From Oceanisphaera pacifica (GTDB taxonomy: Bacteria > Pseudomonadota > Gammaproteobacteria > Enterobacterales > Aeromonadaceae), in contig NZ_JAGDFX010000006.1 in assembly GCF_017498065.1 (NCBI RefSeq), forward strand, positions 62,001 through 126,000: a stretch of DNA of 64,000 nt, written 5' to 3'. Below the pieces are notes generated by a model. It worked only from the letters and a program-made list of their open reading frames with translations. It did not search any database and had not been told where the DNA came from. Positions 18,511-28,930 of this stretch are shown here, piece after piece. The stretch's first letter is position 1; each line of letters starts with the position of its first letter. The position numbers and the translations under genes were made by a program.

Positions 18511-19481
18511 ATTACTCCTGCCAACAACAAATCATGCATATTAAAGGCGCCTATGGGTTGGCGTTCTTCATTAAGCACCAACAGGCCATTGATTTTTTTC
18601 TCTTCCATTAACTGTACTGCTTCTGCTGCGAGCATACCGGCATGTACTGTGGTGCAGCTTTCGGTCATCACTTGCTCAATAACAGTGTGGTGTACATCTA
18701 CTTTTTGATCCAGAGTGCGGCGTAAATCGCCGTCTGTATAAATACCGATTAAGCGTTCTTGTTCATTAACCACAGCGGTAAAGCCTAATCCTGTGCGGCC
18801 AATTTCTAGTAAGGCATCAATAATAAGCGTATTAAGTGTGACTTTAGGCACTTTATTGCCTTGATGCATGATATCGCCCACCCGCAATAACAAGCGTTTG
18901 CCTAGTGCGCCTCCTGGGTGACTGAGTGCAAAATCATTAGCAGTAAAACCGCGGGCTTCAAGTAATGACACCGCGAGCGCATCTCCCATCACAAGTGCAG
19001 CTGTGGTACTGGCCGTGGGAGCTAAACCGAGTGGGCAAGCTTCTTGCTCTACGTGAGTACATAAATGAAAGCTTGCTTCACGGGCCATAGTGGACTCAGG
19101 GTTACCTGTTAAACACACCAACGGAATACCGCGGCGTTTAAGTACAGGAAGTAAGGCAATAATTTCACTACTTTCACCGGAGTTAGACAGGGCAAGCACG
19201 ACATCGTCTTTGCCAATCATGCCTAAGTCGCCATGGCTGGCTTCACCTGGGTGCACAAAAAAGGCAGGTGTGCCGGTACTGGCTAAGGTGGCGGCTATTT
19301 TGTGGCCGATGTGCCCGGACTTTCCCATGCCTGTTACGATGATTTTTCCGGTGCAATGTAACATTAGGCTACAGGCTTCATTAAAGGCGTGATCCAGATA
19401 TTGGTATAGGCCATTTATGGCGGCTTTTTCAATATCGAGTACGCGTTGTGCTGTTTTTTGATAATCAAATACCGCTGTCAT
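18507..19481 (-). CDS. kdsD: D-arabinose 5-phosphate isomerase KdsD
   Basis: Converts ribulose-5-phosphate to arabinose-5-phosphate, the first step of Kdo synthesis. The 324-residue protein has a SIS domain (about 40-175, with GMGKSGHIGHKIAATLASTGTPAFFVHPGEASHGDLG) and a CBS pair (about 205-324). In E. coli yrbG lies between the mla promoter region and kdsD; here kdsD is first in its operon and yrbG is missing. Confidence 0.95.
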   Translation of the reverse strand: MTAVFDYQKTAQRVLDIEKAAINGLYQYLDHAFNEACSLMLHCTGKIIVTGMGKSGHIGHKIAATLASTGTPAFFVHPGEASHGDLGMIGKDDVVLALSNSGESSEIIALLPVLKRRGIPLVCLTGNPESTMAREASFHLCTHVEQEACPLGLAPTASTTAALVMGDALAVSLLEARGFTANDFALSHPGGALGKRLLLRVGDIMHQGNKVPKVTLNTLIIDALLEIGRTGLGFTAVVNEQERLIGIYTDGDLRRTLDQKVDVHHTVIEQVMTESCTTVHAGMLAAEAVQLMEEKKINGLLVLNEERQPIGAFNMHDLLLAGVI

Positions 19482-19757
19482 CTTGTTCTCCGCAGGTTAG
19501 GCGTCCCCATTATAGAAAAGCTGGTGATGATATGCGACTAACAAAATACAGCTAATGAGTCGTTAGCGTTTCTGCATAGTGATAGACGCAATATAATAAG
19601 AGTCTATGGCATTTATATCTGTATTGACGTCAAGGCTTGGCGTCTTATTGAGGTGTTTAAAGGCAAGAACTGAGATCTGGGTGCAAGGCGTAGTGCTTTT
19701 GGGTTGCTGAACGATTGGGGAACTCATACAATTCCTTCTTTTCATTGGGGAATCAGT
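19482..19757. promoter_or_regulatory. Divergent kdsD / mlaF promoter region
   Basis: The gap must hold promoters in both directions. Perfect TATAAT hexamers occur at 19592-19597 on the plus strand (mlaF direction) and at 19509-19514 on the minus strand (kdsD direction), but neither has a convincing -35 element at 16-18 bp. No coding sequence is supported in the gap. Confidence 0.35.
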
Positions 19758-20558
19758 TTGAGCCAGAACCTTGTAGAAATAAGGGATCTTTGCTTTGGCC
19801 ACGGTGAGCGGACCTTATATGACCGCATTAACCTGCAGATCCCTAAGGGTAAAATTACCGCCATTATGGGGCCAAGCGGCATTGGTAAAACCACAATGTT
19901 ACGTCTAATTGGTGGCCAAATTAAGCCACACAGTGGTGATATTTTATTTGATGGTCAGTCTATTCCCTCTATGGGGCGCGCGCATCTATATCAGGAGCGT
20001 CAACGTATGGGGATGCTATTTCAAAGTGGTGCCTTATTTACCAGCATGTCGGTATTTGAGAATGTGGCGTTTCCGTTGCGTGAGCACAGTGGGCTGCCTG
20101 ATGCCATGATTGAAACCATCGTATTGATGAAGCTTGAAGCGGTGGGCTTGCGTGGTGCCGCGCATTTAATGCCGTCAGAGTTATCGGGAGGTATGGCACG
20201 GCGTGCTGCGCTCGCTAGGGCGATAGCTCAAGATCCTGAATTGATTATGTATGATGAGCCTTTTGCTGGCCAAGATCCTATTAGTATGGCGGTCTTAGTA
20301 AAGCTAATAGCCGAGCTAAATAAAGCACAGGGGCTTACTTCTATTGTGGTGACCCACGATGTCGATGAGGTAATGAGCATTGCGGATTATGCGTATATTA
20401 TTGCTAATAAAAAAGTCATTGCCGCAGGCACGCCAGATGAGCTGCGTCAGCAAACCGATCCGCAACTCGTGCAATTTTTACAAGGAGAGGCCGATGGACC
20501 TGTGGCTTTTCATTATCCTGCGCCTTCATTTAGGGAGTCGTTAACCCATGTTGATTGA
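19758..20558 (+). CDS. mlaF: Phospholipid transport ATPase MlaF
   Basis: ATPase of the MlaFEDB complex, which moves phospholipid between inner membrane and periplasmic MlaC to keep the outer leaflet asymmetric. It has Walker [10 protein letters not shown], signature [16 protein letters not shown] and Walker [13 protein letters not shown]. No ATG fits the family N-terminus; I choose TTG at 19758, preceded by GGGGA seven bases upstream, giving 266 residues that start like E. coli MlaF. A second TTG at 19704 would add 18 residues with no family match. It overlaps mlaE by 11 bp. Confidence 0.92.
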   Translation: MSQNLVEIRDLCFGHGERTLYDRINLQIPKGKITAIMGPSGIGKTTMLRLIGGQIKPHSGDILFDGQSIPSMGRAHLYQERQRMGMLFQSGALFTSMSVFENVAFPLREHSGLPDAMIETIVLMKLEAVGLRGAAHLMPSELSGGMARRAALARAIAQDPELIMYDEPFAGQDPISMAVLVKLIAELNKAQGLTSIVVTHDVDEVMSIADYAYIIANKKVIAAGTPDELRQQTDPQLVQFLQGEADGPVAFHYPAPSFRESLTHVD

Positions 20559-21327
20559 TGTAATAGGGCGCTTGGGCCGTCGTGGCATCGACAGTGTGAC
20601 GGCAGGCGGGCGGGCCGGCATTATGCTAACCCACGCATTAGTAGGGCGCCCACAACCTAAAAAGCATTTCCCGCTCTTGGTTGAGCAATTACGGGTGGTG
20701 GGGGTGCAATCGGTCGCCATTATTCTCGTATCAGGCCTTTTTATTGGTATGGTACTAGCACTACAAGGCTATAACGTTTTGGTGGACTTTGGTGCCGATG
20801 GCATGCTGGGTCCTTTGGTGTCTTTGTCTTTACTGCGTGAATTAGGCCCTGTGGTCACCGGCTTGTTGTTTGCTGGGCGAGCAGGTTCGGCACTGACCGC
20901 TGAACTGGGCTTAATGAAAACCACAGAGCAGTTATCCAGTCTCGAAATGATGGGGGTTGATCCCATGCGCCGAGTTGTGGCTCCACGCTTTTGGGCGGGT
21001 ATGATTAGCATGCCGTTGCTGGCGCTCATGTTTAGCCTTATTGGTATTTGGGGAGCTAAACTAGTAGGCGTAGACTGGTTAGGCGTCGATGAAGGGGGCT
21101 TTTGGTCTGCCATGCAATCGGCGGTGGAGTTTAATCAAGATATAATGCAAGGCTTTATCAAGAGTTTGGTATTTGCCCTCGTTGTGACCTGGATTGCGTT
21201 GTTTAATGGTATTGATGCCAAGCCAACCGCAGCCGGGATCAGTCAAGCCACGACCCGTACTGTGGTTCATTCTTCTTTGGCGGTATTGGGGCTCGACTTT
21301 GTGCTTACCGTCGTCATGTTTGGATAA
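20548..21327 (+). CDS. mlaE: Phospholipid transport permease MlaE
   Basis: Inner-membrane permease of the Mla system. The 259-residue protein has five to six hydrophobic segments and the family patterns [45 protein letters not shown] and [23 protein letters not shown]. The start overlaps the mlaF end by 11 bp, and mlaD follows six bases after the stop. Confidence 0.95.
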   Translation: MLIDVIGRLGRRGIDSVTAGGRAGIMLTHALVGRPQPKKHFPLLVEQLRVVGVQSVAIILVSGLFIGMVLALQGYNVLVDFGADGMLGPLVSLSLLRELGPVVTGLLFAGRAGSALTAELGLMKTTEQLSSLEMMGVDPMRRVVAPRFWAGMISMPLLALMFSLIGIWGAKLVGVDWLGVDEGGFWSAMQSAVEFNQDIMQGFIKSLVFALVVTWIALFNGIDAKPTAAGISQATTRTVVHSSLAVLGLDFVLTVVMFG

Positions 21328-21333
21328 AATGAG

Positions 21334-21807
21334 ATGAAATACAGCAAATTAGAACTGAGTGTTGGCTGCTTTATGTTAGCTGGAATTGGCGCCTTGTTAC
21401 TGCTGGCTTTTAAAGTGGCAGGGGTAAACGTTAAGGGGCAAGGCGAAACTTATACCCTCTATGCTAAATTCGATAATATTGGTGGGCTAAAAGTACGCTC
21501 GCCTATTAAAGTGGGTGGCGTAGTGGTGGGTCGAGTGAGCGGCATACAGCTGGGTGAGGCTGACCAAGTGCCGCTGGTTACGTTAACCGTGAGCCGTAGT
21601 GCAGGGGAGTTTTCTGAAAGCAGCACCGCGGCCATTCAAACCTCAGGTTTATTGGGTGAGCAATATTTAGGATTAAGCCCAGGTTTTGCCGATGAAGAAA
21701 TGGGCATTGGCATGTTGAGTGATGGCGACTTTATTACCGATACGCAGTCGGCTTTGGTATTGGAAGAGCTGATTGGCAAGTTTATTTACTCTATTGGTGA
21801 TAACTAA
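21334..21807 (+). CDS. mlaD: Phospholipid transport MCE protein MlaD
   Basis: Membrane-anchored MCE-domain protein that forms a hexameric lipid channel on MlaE. The 157-residue protein has one N-terminal span (about 8-27) and an MCE domain (about 38-116) with YTLYAKFDNIGGLKVRSPIKVGGVVVGRV. The SGLLGEQYLGLSPG hydrophobic pore-loop segment follows. Length is slightly shorter than E. coli MlaD (183) at the C-terminus. Confidence 0.95.
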   Translation: MKYSKLELSVGCFMLAGIGALLLLAFKVAGVNVKGQGETYTLYAKFDNIGGLKVRSPIKVGGVVVGRVSGIQLGEADQVPLVTLTVSRSAGEFSESSTAAIQTSGLLGEQYLGLSPGFADEEMGIGMLSDGDFITDTQSALVLEELIGKFIYSIGDN

Positions 21808-21835
21808 GCATCAGCATCTTAGCGAGGAACACACA

Positions 21836-22474
21836 ATGAAAAAATTATTAGTTTCAGGACTCTTATTGATCGTCGGTACATGGGCACCTTTGGCTACGGC
21901 GTTAACCTTAGAGAATCCGTATCAATTAATCGATGAGGTCGCCCAAAGTACCTTTGATCGACTTAATAATGAGCAGCAAAAAATTAAAGCCGATCCTAAG
22001 TATTTGCGCACCATAGTGCGTGAAGAAATGCTGCCAGGGGTGGATGTGCGTTTTTCAGCCTATCGAGTGATCGGTAAGCAGCTGAACAATACCACGGCCG
22101 AGCAAAGAGAGCAGTTTGTTGATGCCTTTAGTGAATATTTAGTGGTGACCTATGCCGATGCCTTGGCCGCGTATGATGATCAAACACTGGATATTGGCAC
22201 GGGTAAGGTGACGGATGCCGATAAGTTGGTCTCTATTCCTGTTGCGGTATTGGAGCCGAATAAACCAAAAATTCAGTTAGAATTTAAGCTGCGTAAAAAT
22301 AATCGTACCGGCGAATGGCGTGTATTTGACATGATTGCTGAGGGCATCAGTTTACTGTCTGCGAAGCAAGGTGAGCTAAGCGGTCTGATTCGTCAGAAAG
22401 GAATTGAGCAAGTAACACAAGAATTATACGCTCATACTAACAAGCCGGTTACGCCACTGGAACGTAAAGAATGA
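21836..22474 (+). CDS. mlaC: Periplasmic phospholipid-binding protein MlaC
   Basis: Soluble shuttle that carries phospholipid between the outer-membrane MlaA complex and MlaFEDB. The 212-residue protein starts at ATG 21836 with AGGA eight bases upstream and a classic signal peptide (1-21, ending ATA). The mature part carries the family pattern YLRTIVREEMLPGVDVRFSAYRVIGK and the FVDAFSEYLVVTYADALAAY region. An in-frame start at 21773 would lie inside mlaD and displace the signal peptide. It overlaps mlaB by four bases. Confidence 0.95.
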   Translation: MKKLLVSGLLLIVGTWAPLATALTLENPYQLIDEVAQSTFDRLNNEQQKIKADPKYLRTIVREEMLPGVDVRFSAYRVIGKQLNNTTAEQREQFVDAFSEYLVVTYADALAAYDDQTLDIGTGKVTDADKLVSIPVAVLEPNKPKIQLEFKLRKNNRTGEWRVFDMIAEGISLLSAKQGELSGLIRQKGIEQVTQELYAHTNKPVTPLERKE

Positions 22475-22741
22475 AGCTGACCCAGCCGTTAACACGCAAG
22501 TACTTGGCGTCTTATTGGACGCAGTGCCAAACTTTATTTACTCACCGTCAAGCTGACTTAAGTGGCTTAAGTGAGATAGATACGATTGGGTTGGCATTTT
22601 TAGTGCAGTGGAGCCAAGCTCTGGCTGCTGAACAAAGGCCATTAATGCTGTTAACCCCCCCCGCCAGCTTTTACCCTCTTGCTGATTTATATGGAGTTGG
22701 CTCTTTTTTTGAGCTAACCGATACCCCTGCTGGGAGCCAAA

Positions 22742-22755
<14 letters not shown>
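22471..22755 (+). CDS. mlaB: STAS-domain protein MlaB
   Basis: Cytoplasmic STAS protein that binds MlaF and supports ATPase assembly and activity. The 94-residue protein has the conserved IDTIGLAFLVQW segment (about 36-47), where the threonine corresponds to the functional residue of E. coli MlaB. Short and divergent, but position within mlaFEDCB makes the call secure. It overlaps ibaG by 14 bp. Confidence 0.9.
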
Positions 22756-24272
<1,517 letters not shown>

Positions 24273-24284
24273 CGCACAGTCTTA

Positions 24285-24305
24285 AGCAGTCAGCCGTAAG
24301 CTATC
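24285..24305 (+). repeat. Degenerate heptamer repeat after murA
   Basis: Units AGCAGTC, AGCCGTA and AGCTATC run in tandem 12 bases after the murA stop, followed by AGTTGAG. They belong to the AGCYGTC-type family seen at 2667, and the last unit is the reverse complement of the unit in the array at 24387. Confidence 0.5.
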
Positions 24306-24335
24306 AGTTGAGATAGAATTTGCAGCCGTAGAGCT

Positions 24336-24372
24336 AAAAAGGGCCCAGGTGTCATACATCTGGGCCCTTTTT
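24336..24372. terminator. Bidirectional terminator between murA and degS
   Basis: GGGCCCAGGTGT (24341-24352) pairs with ACATCTGGGCCC (24356-24367) around a 3-base loop, flanked by AAAAA on the left and TTTTT on the right, so it can stop transcripts from both convergent genes. Confidence 0.85.
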
Positions 24373-24386
24373 ATGTTTAGCTTTTA

Positions 24387-24424
24387 CTGATAGCTGATAG
24401 CTGATAGCTGATAGCTGATAGCTG
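24387..24424. repeat. Tandem heptamer array (CTGATAG)5
   Basis: Five perfect copies of CTGATAG plus CTG lie just after the murA/degS terminator. The unit is the inverse of the AGCTATC unit on the other side of the terminator. Perfect identity suggests recent slippage expansion. Confidence 0.85.
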
Positions 24425-24451
24425 CCCGATTGGCTGCCTGTAGGGCTGGGG

Positions 24452-25549
24452 TTATCGTAAGCGTTGAAAGCGTCTGTCTTCTTCAACAGTAATGGGCAGG
24501 GTTAATAGTTTGCCATTACGTAGTAGGGTGATGTTAACAATGTCTCCCGGACGTGTTTCGGCCACTTTATCCATAGCATGACGGGTATTTAAAATTGGTT
24601 TGTCGTTAATTTTTAATAACACGTCTTCTTTTTGAATACCGGCCTTAGCTGCGGGGCCTTGCTCATTAAGGCCTTCCACAAATAAACCCGTGCGTTCCCC
24701 CATATTTAGCAATTGTGCCATCATAGGCGGAATATCAGCCCCACTGATGCCTAAGTAACCCCGGATCACACGGCCATGACTAATAAGCTCCTGCATAATA
24801 CGATCCGCTAAGGCGTAGGGAATAGCAAAGTTAATGCCGTAGCTTTCTTGATGCGCCAAGCTTTGAAATGAAGCGGTATTAATACCGACGATTTCCCCAT
24901 ACACATTAATGAGTGCGCCACCTGAGTTGCCAGCGTTAATGGCGGCATCGGTTTGCAGTAAGTCTTGGCGGCCATTACTGTCTGGCCCCATGCTCGATAA
25001 ACCGGCGCGTCCAGTGGCACTAATAATACCTTGAGTAATGGTTTGCCCTACGTTATAGGGATTACCAATGGCGAGCACAATATCCCCGACCTGCGGGGCT
25101 AACTCGTTATCTTGTGGAATTACGGGTAATTGTTCGGCAGTAATTTTTAACACCGCAAGATCCGTGGGCACATCAAACCCCGTCACTTCACCATTAAGAA
25201 TACGGCCATCTTGTAAGGCAACAATCACCTGATCAGCATCAGCAATCACATGGTAGTTGGTTAACACATAACCTTTTTCAGACATAATTACCCCAGAACC
25301 TAAGCTGGTTGCGCTTAAAAGAGGGGCTTGCTCATCGTGTTGAAAACTGCGGGTATAAATATTCACCACCGCAGGGCCGGCGCGATTAGCGGCATAAGAA
25401 AAGCTAGCAATGCCTACTTGCTGGTTACGCCACCAATGCTCAAAAGGTTGGCTTTTAAGTTGCGGGAACAGTAACAGCAAAAGTAGCGCCATCAGGGTGC
25501 CAAAGGCGGCCGCCTGCAGAAAATACCGAATAATCAAAGATAGGCGCAT
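24452..25549 (-). CDS. degS: Inner-membrane stress-sensing protease DegS
   Basis: Periplasmic serine protease anchored in the inner membrane; when unfolded outer-membrane protein tails bind its PDZ domain it cleaves RseA and frees sigma-E. From ATG 25549 the protein is 365 residues with one N-terminal span (about 7-29), the trypsin-like triad His100, Asp130 and Ser209 (NYHVI, TDLAV, GNSGGAL) and a single C-terminal PDZ domain (about 270-350). Starts at 25558 or 25597 are possible but add residues ahead of the span and have weak ribosome sites. It lies downstream of degQ as in E. coli. Confidence 0.92.
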   Translation of the reverse strand: MRLSLIIRYFLQAAAFGTLMALLLLLLFPQLKSQPFEHWWRNQQVGIASFSYAANRAGPAVVNIYTRSFQHDEQAPLLSATSLGSGVIMSEKGYVLTNYHVIADADQVIVALQDGRILNGEVTGFDVPTDLAVLKITAEQLPVIPQDNELAPQVGDIVLAIGNPYNVGQTITQGIISATGRAGLSSMGPDSNGRQDLLQTDAAINAGNSGGALINVYGEIVGINTASFQSLAHQESYGINFAIPYALADRIMQELISHGRVIRGYLGISGADIPPMMAQLLNMGERTGLFVEGLNEQGPAAKAGIQKEDVLLKINDKPILNTRHAMDKVAETRPGDIVNITLLRNGKLLTLPITVEEDRRFQRLR

Positions 25550-25663
25550 ATTAACCATTGAAGCCGATTTATTAACAACAGAGCAACAGCATAACACAAA
25601 ATGGGAATATCGAGCCTAGCTGACTCAGACGAAAGAAAAGAGGGCAAGAGTAAGAGAGGGTTT

Positions 25664-25700
25664 ACGAAAGTAAGCAACGCTTAGCGCTGCTTACTTTCGT
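25664..25700. terminator. Strong hairpin between degQ and degS
   Basis: ACGAAAGTAAGCA (25664-25676) and TGCTTACTTTCGT (25688-25700) form a perfect 13-bp stem. There is no good T-run on the minus strand, so it may attenuate or stabilise the degQ transcript more than terminate it. Confidence 0.45.
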
Positions 25701-25731
25701 TATTAAGGGCGTGTTTGGTTAAGTTAGCGTA

Positions 25732-27090
25732 TTAACGCAAAACTAAATACAAGGATGAATTACCGCGTTGAATATTCAAGGCAATAACGTCGGGTTTATC
25801 TTGAATAATTTTACGTAACTCATTCAAGTTTTTGACGCGTTTTCGATTCACACCAATAATCACATCACCTTCCTCTAGGCCGGCTCTGGCGGCTGGGGTG
25901 CGAGGCGACACTTCAGTAATTTTGACCCCTTTCACCTTATCTTTGCTATCGGTTTTAGATAAGGTGGCGCCTTTGAGTGCATCATTTAAGGTGTCAGCGG
26001 CAATGGTCTCAGTGTCGGCATGAGCCAGAGTGACATCCACTTGTTGTTTTTTACCGTCGCGAAATAAGCCTAAGGTGACGGTTTTATCGGCACCCGTGGT
26101 GGCGACTTTGGCGCGTAACTCACCAAAAGAGCGGACCGGCTTATCGTTCAGGCTGATAATGATATCACCGGCTTTAAGGCCCGCTTTATCAGCGGAGGAG
26201 CCTTCAATAACCTGGCTTACAAAAGCACCATGTTGACTGCGATAACCAAAGGTGCGAGCCAGCTCAGAGGTCAGCTCTCCGCCCATTACACCCAATACCC
26301 CACGGCGTACTTCGCCAAATTCTACAATTTGCTCGGTGAGGTTTTTAACCATATTGGCCGGAATAGCAAAGCCAATGCCAATATTGCCGCCGCCTGGGCC
26401 AAGAATGGCGGTATTAATGCCGACCAAGTTACCTTCTAGATCTAATAAGGCGCCGCCTGAGTTCCCTGAGTTAATAGCGGCATCGGTTTGAATAAAGTTT
26501 TCAAGATTACCCACATTTAACCCCGAGCGACCCAAGGCACTGATAATCCCAGAAGTGACCGTTTGCCCAAGACCAAAAGGGTTGCCAATGGCAATGGCAA
26601 AGTCGCCAACGCGCAGTTGGTCTGAGTCGGCATAGCTAATTTCTACTAAATCTTTGGCATCCACTTTTAATAAAGCGATATCACTTTGTTTGTCACTACC
26701 AATCAGCTCGGCTTTATATTCTTGGCCATCAATCAGGGTAATGAGAATTTCATCTGCATCACTAATCACGTGATTATTGGTGATCACATAACCTTCTTTG
26801 GCATCAACAATCACACCTGAGCCTAAAGCCTGAAAGGGCCTTTCTTGCAGTTGCTGGCCAGGACCATTAGGACCAAAGAAAAATTGAAAAGCGTCGGGTA
26901 ATCTTTGGCGGCTGACTTTACTACCGGAAACAGAAATATTAACCACTGCCGGTGTGACTTTTTCTAGCACTGGCGCCAAGCTGCGAACTTCGCTGGCAGC
27001 GCTTAAGGGGAGAGCAGCTTGGGCATGGGGTAATAGCGCCATGCTTAGGCTTAATGCCAAGGCAGAGACCAAAGGAAGTCGAGTTGTCAT
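25732..27090 (-). CDS. degQ: Periplasmic serine endoprotease DegQ/DegP (Do family)
   Basis: Periplasmic protease and chaperone for misfolded envelope proteins. From ATG 27090, which has AGGAG seven bases upstream, the protein is 452 residues: signal peptide 1-25 (ending AQA), protease domain with triad His107, Asp137 and Ser211 (TNNHVI, SDIALL, GNSGGALL), and two PDZ domains (about 255-345 and 365-450). Two PDZ domains separate it from DegS. A start at 27129 would put 13 residues before the signal peptide. A sigma-E-type promoter precedes it, as for degP in E. coli, while its position beside degS is that of degQ. Confidence 0.93.
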   Translation of the reverse strand: MTTRLPLVSALALSLSMALLPHAQAALPLSAASEVRSLAPVLEKVTPAVVNISVSGSKVSRQRLPDAFQFFFGPNGPGQQLQERPFQALGSGVIVDAKEGYVITNNHVISDADEILITLIDGQEYKAELIGSDKQSDIALLKVDAKDLVEISYADSDQLRVGDFAIAIGNPFGLGQTVTSGIISALGRSGLNVGNLENFIQTDAAINSGNSGGALLDLEGNLVGINTAILGPGGGNIGIGFAIPANMVKNLTEQIVEFGEVRRGVLGVMGGELTSELARTFGYRSQHGAFVSQVIEGSSADKAGLKAGDIIISLNDKPVRSFGELRAKVATTGADKTVTLGLFRDGKKQQVDVTLAHADTETIAADTLNDALKGATLSKTDSKDKVKGVKITEVSPRTPAARAGLEEGDVIIGVNRKRVKNLNELRKIIQDKPDVIALNIQRGNSSLYLVLR

Positions 27091-27148
27091 ATAAATACTC
27101 CTAAGTAGAGCGATGCATGAAGAAATCAAGGTGTTAAAAAGTGTGTAT

Positions 27149-27177
27149 TCAGACCTATATTAGCCAATAAGAGTTCC
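27149..27177 (-). promoter_or_regulatory. Predicted sigma-E promoter of degQ
   Basis: On the minus strand, GGAACTC (27177-27171) is followed after 17 bases by TCTGA (27153-27149), close to the sigma-E consensus GGAACTT and TCTGA. A start near 27143 would give a leader of about 53 nt. Confidence 0.6.
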
Positions 27178-27376
27178 AATAGGGGCGATTTTTATTATTG
27201 GGTCAAGTGACGAAAAGGCAACGGGCATCTGTTGGATGTGAAGCTATGCCCTAACGATAAGATATTAAAGCGCGAAAAAGGTGTTGTCGGCATTGTGTGA
27301 TCATCTTGGCTTCACCTCTACCGAGAACCCAGTACACTGGTCACCTGTTTCTTTTTACCAGTAATCTAACGGCTTA

Positions 27377-28495
27377 ATGTTTATGACGTTGAATATGACT
27401 CCCAGTGCACGGTATCAAGCTGATTTACTCGGTGACAATTTTGTGGCCGACGCAGCCCAAGCTAATGCGGTAGCACACTTGCAGCGTTTATTTGATGAGT
27501 TGCAAACTGAACCCACAGAGGCTGTTAAATTAAGTTGGTGGCAAAAACTGAGTGGCCAGACACCGCCAGTAAAGCACAATATTAAAGGGCTGTACTTTTG
27601 GGGTGGGGTAGGGCGCGGTAAAACTTATCTTATGGACACCTTTTATCAATGCTTGCCCTTTGATAATAAAATGCGGGTGCATTTTCATCATTTTATGTTG
27701 CGAGTACATCAAGAGTTACAACAGCTTAAAGGGCAGGCAGACCCGCTAAAAGTCGTGGCTGAGCGCCTAGCCAAGCAAGCGCGCATTATCTGTTTTGATG
27801 AGTTTTTTGTTTCTGATATTACCGACGCCATGATTTTAGGCACCTTATTTGAGTATCTGTTTGCACAGGGTGTTATTTTGGTGGCAACCTCTAATATTCC
27901 CCCCAATGAGCTCTATAAGCATGGTTTACAGCGTGCTCGTTTCTTACCGGCGATCGACTTAATTCAAGCGCGTTGTGAGGTGGTCAATGTTGACTCAGGT
28001 ATTGATCATCGGCTACGCACGTTAACGCAAGCTGAAATTTATCACTATCCACTCGATGCAACAGCCAGGTTAAATCTAGAAAGCTACTTTATCCGTTTAA
28101 ATCAAGGAGCCGGCCGTTGGGAGCAAGAAATAGAGGTCAATCATAGAAAGCTAAAGACCTTGGCCGAAGGAGAGGAGGTGCTCTATATTGATTTTCAGCA
28201 ATTATGCTGCACCGCGCGTTCACAAAATGATTATATAGAATTAGCGAGACGCTATAACAGTGTACTGCTTGCTAATGTGTGTGCAATGGACACGAATAAT
28301 GATGATGCAGCGCGGCGCTTTATTGCCATGGTTGATGAGTTTTATGAGCGGCATGTAAAACTTATTATTTCGGCCACAGTGCCCATGGAGCAGCTCTATA
28401 CCCAAGGGCGTTTAAGCTTTGAGTTTAAGCGCTGTCTTTCTCGATTGACTGAAATGCAATCTCATGAGTACCTCGCCCGTGAGCACTTGTCTTAA
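27377..28495 (+). CDS. zapE: Cell division AFG1-like ATPase ZapE
   Basis: AAA-type ATPase that associates with the Z-ring under stress in E. coli; the eukaryotic homologue is AFG1/LACE1. The 372-residue protein has Walker A GGVGRGKTYLMD (about 75-86), Walker B-like IICFDEFFVSD and the sensor region VATSNIPPNELY. Start codons at 27377 and 27383 are both possible; neither has a strong ribosome site. It is divergent from degQ; zapG (yhcB), which separates them in E. coli, is not present in the 286-bp gap. Confidence 0.93.
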   Translation: MFMTLNMTPSARYQADLLGDNFVADAAQANAVAHLQRLFDELQTEPTEAVKLSWWQKLSGQTPPVKHNIKGLYFWGGVGRGKTYLMDTFYQCLPFDNKMRVHFHHFMLRVHQELQQLKGQADPLKVVAERLAKQARIICFDEFFVSDITDAMILGTLFEYLFAQGVILVATSNIPPNELYKHGLQRARFLPAIDLIQARCEVVNVDSGIDHRLRTLTQAEIYHYPLDATARLNLESYFIRLNQGAGRWEQEIEVNHRKLKTLAEGEEVLYIDFQQLCCTARSQNDYIELARRYNSVLLANVCAMDTNNDDAARRFIAMVDEFYERHVKLIISATVPMEQLYTQGRLSFEFKRCLSRLTEMQSHEYLAREHLS

Positions 28496-28930
28496 ATAAA
28501 CCAATGCTAACTTGCAACTGGGCATGCAACAACTCAATCGAGATAAAGGTAAAGCCGGTGATAGCTGGAGTTGCGCGCTGTGCTGTTATCGCCACTTTTT
28601 TATGGGGCATAGCAAGATAACTTTTGGCTTATAGTTAGTTTTTTAAACAGAAAGATCTTTCTTTAGCGTTGGGGGAATGCCAAAATATGCGGCCCAGTAT
28701 CAGGGCATGATATTGGCATAAGGCTGAGCGAACCGACTATCTTTAATGGGCATTAAAAATAGTAGGTGATTTTTAAGGCAACTTTACCTATAATCGCTCT
28801 GCCCACGTTACACTGCTGTCTAACGGACGGCATCACTGTAAACAGACTGATACTCGAAGGGGTATGTGTTTGCTCGTGTTTTGCGCAATAGCGCAAGTGT
28901 ATATTCATTTTAAGTAATTTGGGTTCATCC
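28496..28930 (+). promoter_or_regulatory. 435-bp gap with rplM promoter and structured leader
   Basis: No gene is supported here. A perfect 14-bp palindrome AGAAAGATCTTTCT lies at 28649-28662. A perfect -10 hexamer TATAAT at 28789-28794 lacks a good -35. It would give an rplM leader of about 130 nt, containing the hairpin TTGCGC-AATA-GCGCAA (28881-28896). In E. coli this operon is regulated by ribosomal protein L13 at its leader, so this leader is a reasonable place for the same control. The ribosome site of rplM is weak. Confidence 0.5.

Noticed and set aside
24387-24424. Possible CRISPR-like array
   Set aside because: The 7-bp unit repeats without spacers and is far too short; it is a simple tandem repeat.
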